Shown: in pieces, positions 12,672-13,321 of the stretch | Layout: each line of letters starts with the position of its first letter | How positions within the stretch are numbered: the first letter of the stretch is position 1 | Source: Planctomycetes bacterium RIFCSPHIGHO2_12_FULL_52_36 | GTDB taxonomy: Bacteria > Planctomycetota > Brocadiia > Brocadiales > Bathyanammoxibiaceae | Direction: 5' to 3' | Assembly (NCBI GenBank): GCA_001828545.1 | Contig: MHYW01000017.1 | Span: forward strand, 1 to 13,321 | DNA: 13,321 nucleotides | Notes under the pieces: generated by a model | What the model was told of the DNA's origin: nothing | Seen by the model: only the letters and a program-made list of their open reading frames with translations | Databases searched by the model: none | Made by a program: the position numbers and the translations under genes

Positions 12672-12959
12672 ATGAAAATATCCATTAGAGAGATAGAGCA
12701 GAAGATCCTCCCCATCTTACAATGTTATGGGGTTAAGAGGGCAGGTTTATTTGGTTCGTGCGTGCGGGGAGAGGTTAAAGAGGATAGTGATATTGATATA
12801 TTAGTGGAGATTGAGGAAGACATTAGTCTACTTGACTTTGTAGGGATTAAGCTGGAGCTTGAAGAAGCGTTAGGAAGAAAGGTTGACCTTGTTGAATACA
12901 ACACTATTAAACCACTTCTCAGGAAGAGGATACTAGACGAACAAGTGGTACTCTTATGA
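12672..12959 (+). CDS. mntA: MntA-type nucleotidyltransferase antitoxin
   Basis: A 95-residue minimal nucleotidyltransferase. The active-site signature GS-x10-DxD is intact: GLFGSCVRGEVKEDSDIDIL (residues 25-44) gives Gly28-Ser29 and Asp40/Asp42, and Asp72 in KVDLVEY is the probable third metal ligand. In the studied MntA/HepT systems the antitoxin transfers AMP groups to a tyrosine of the toxin and so disarms it. The stop overlaps the next start in ATGA (12956-12959), so translation is coupled. No clear Shine-Dalgarno sequence precedes ATG 12672. Base composition is visibly richer in A and T than the housekeeping genes, which is consistent with recent acquisition. Confidence 0.92.
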   Translation: MKISIREIEQKILPILQCYGVKRAGLFGSCVRGEVKEDSDIDILVEIEEDISLLDFVGIKLELEEALGRKVDLVEYNTIKPLLRKRILDEQVVLL

Positions 12960-13303
12960 AGAGGGAAATAAAGGTCTATGTAGAAGATATCTTAGAAAGC
13001 ATTGAGAAGATAGAGGAATATACAAAACCAATCAGTGAAGAAATATTTTACAAAAACATACAAGTCCAGGACGCTGTTTTAAGACGATTAGAAATCATAG
13101 GTGAGGCCGTAAAGAATATTCCTCAAGAGTTTAAAGAAAAATATCCAGAAATCCCTTGGAAAAAGATTGCAGGACTTAGAGACATTCTTATTCATGAATA
13201 TTTTGGGGTAAGTTTAAAAAGAACCTGGAAAGTTGTCAAAGAGGACCTCTTTGACTTAAAGAACAAGATACTAAAAATTAGAAAAGACAAAGACCTGATG
13301 TAA
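12956..13303 (+). CDS. hepT: HepT-type toxin (HEPN ribonuclease)
   Basis: A 115-residue, mostly helical HEPN protein. The catalytic motif R-x4-H-x-Y is present as RDILIHEY (Arg75, His80, Tyr82); Tyr82 is the expected AMPylation site. Family-typical segments are the N-terminal helix YVEDILESIEKIEEYT, the central DAVLRRLEIIGEAVKNI (39-55) and PEIPWKKIAGLRD. HepT toxins cut RNA, including tRNA in studied examples, and are silenced by the adjacent MntA. The four-base ATGA overlap with the antitoxin gene is the usual arrangement. Both genes are AT-rich. The gene is complete, ending 18 bases before the window ends. All key residues are present, so an active toxin is likely. Confidence 0.93.
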   Translation: MKREIKVYVEDILESIEKIEEYTKPISEEIFYKNIQVQDAVLRRLEIIGEAVKNIPQEFKEKYPEIPWKKIAGLRDILIHEYFGVSLKRTWKVVKEDLFDLKNKILKIRKDKDLM

Positions 13304-13321
13304 AATTGAGGTTAGTTCAAA

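Overview
The window looks like a piece of chromosome from an uncultured, moderately GC-rich bacterium. Housekeeping genes (purD, topA, an aspartate-type aminotransferase and a CAT-anticodon tRNA) are separated by gaps packed with short palindromic and low-complexity repeats. This style is common in draft genomes of subsurface candidate lineages such as Planctomycetota/Brocadiales relatives, Omnitrophota and Nitrospirota. That placement is a low-confidence inference; no 16S or other decisive marker is present.

Positions 1-3681 (+ strand) hold four genes for membrane proteins of unknown function. The first belongs to the DUF6754 family. It is followed by a six-helix membrane protein, a second protein with a membrane helix at each end of a soluble domain, and a seven-helix membrane protein. 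They look like one functional module whose gaps have been filled by repeats. This is the best candidate here for an undescribed system.

Positions 3747-5813 (- strand) encode a multi-domain sensor with a haem-binding globin domain, GAF, PAS and HD-GYP domains, a probable oxygen- or gas-responsive c-di-GMP phosphodiesterase. A good promoter lies upstream. A tRNA-Met(CAT) at 6153-6227 (-), purD at 6447-7733 (-) and topA at 7959-10352 (-) follow, and both protein genes have recognisable promoters. TopA carries five C-terminal zinc ribbons, some from recent tandem duplication.

Positions 10453-10821 are gene-free and made of consecutive hairpin repeats. A strong promoter then leads into the aminotransferase gene (10883-12073, +). 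After it come a small protein with a RanBP2-like zinc finger and two membrane helices (12146-12622) and an AT-richer MntA/HepT toxin-antitoxin pair (12672-13303) with a four-base overlap.

The intergenic repeats form several families: (1) palindromes that start GTAG and end CTAC, including REP/BIME-like double hairpins; (2) a TCCGCC-NNN(N)-GGCGGA palindrome in seven copies; (3) C/G-rich elements at 1525-1686 and 2734-2922, which show nested insertion of other repeats when compared; (4) imperfect short-period repeats based on TAGTAGC, AATTGGAAATT, GTTCAAAAG and GACTGAAAAC. They touch gene ends in several places, supplying a stop codon, a ribosome-binding site and probable terminators.
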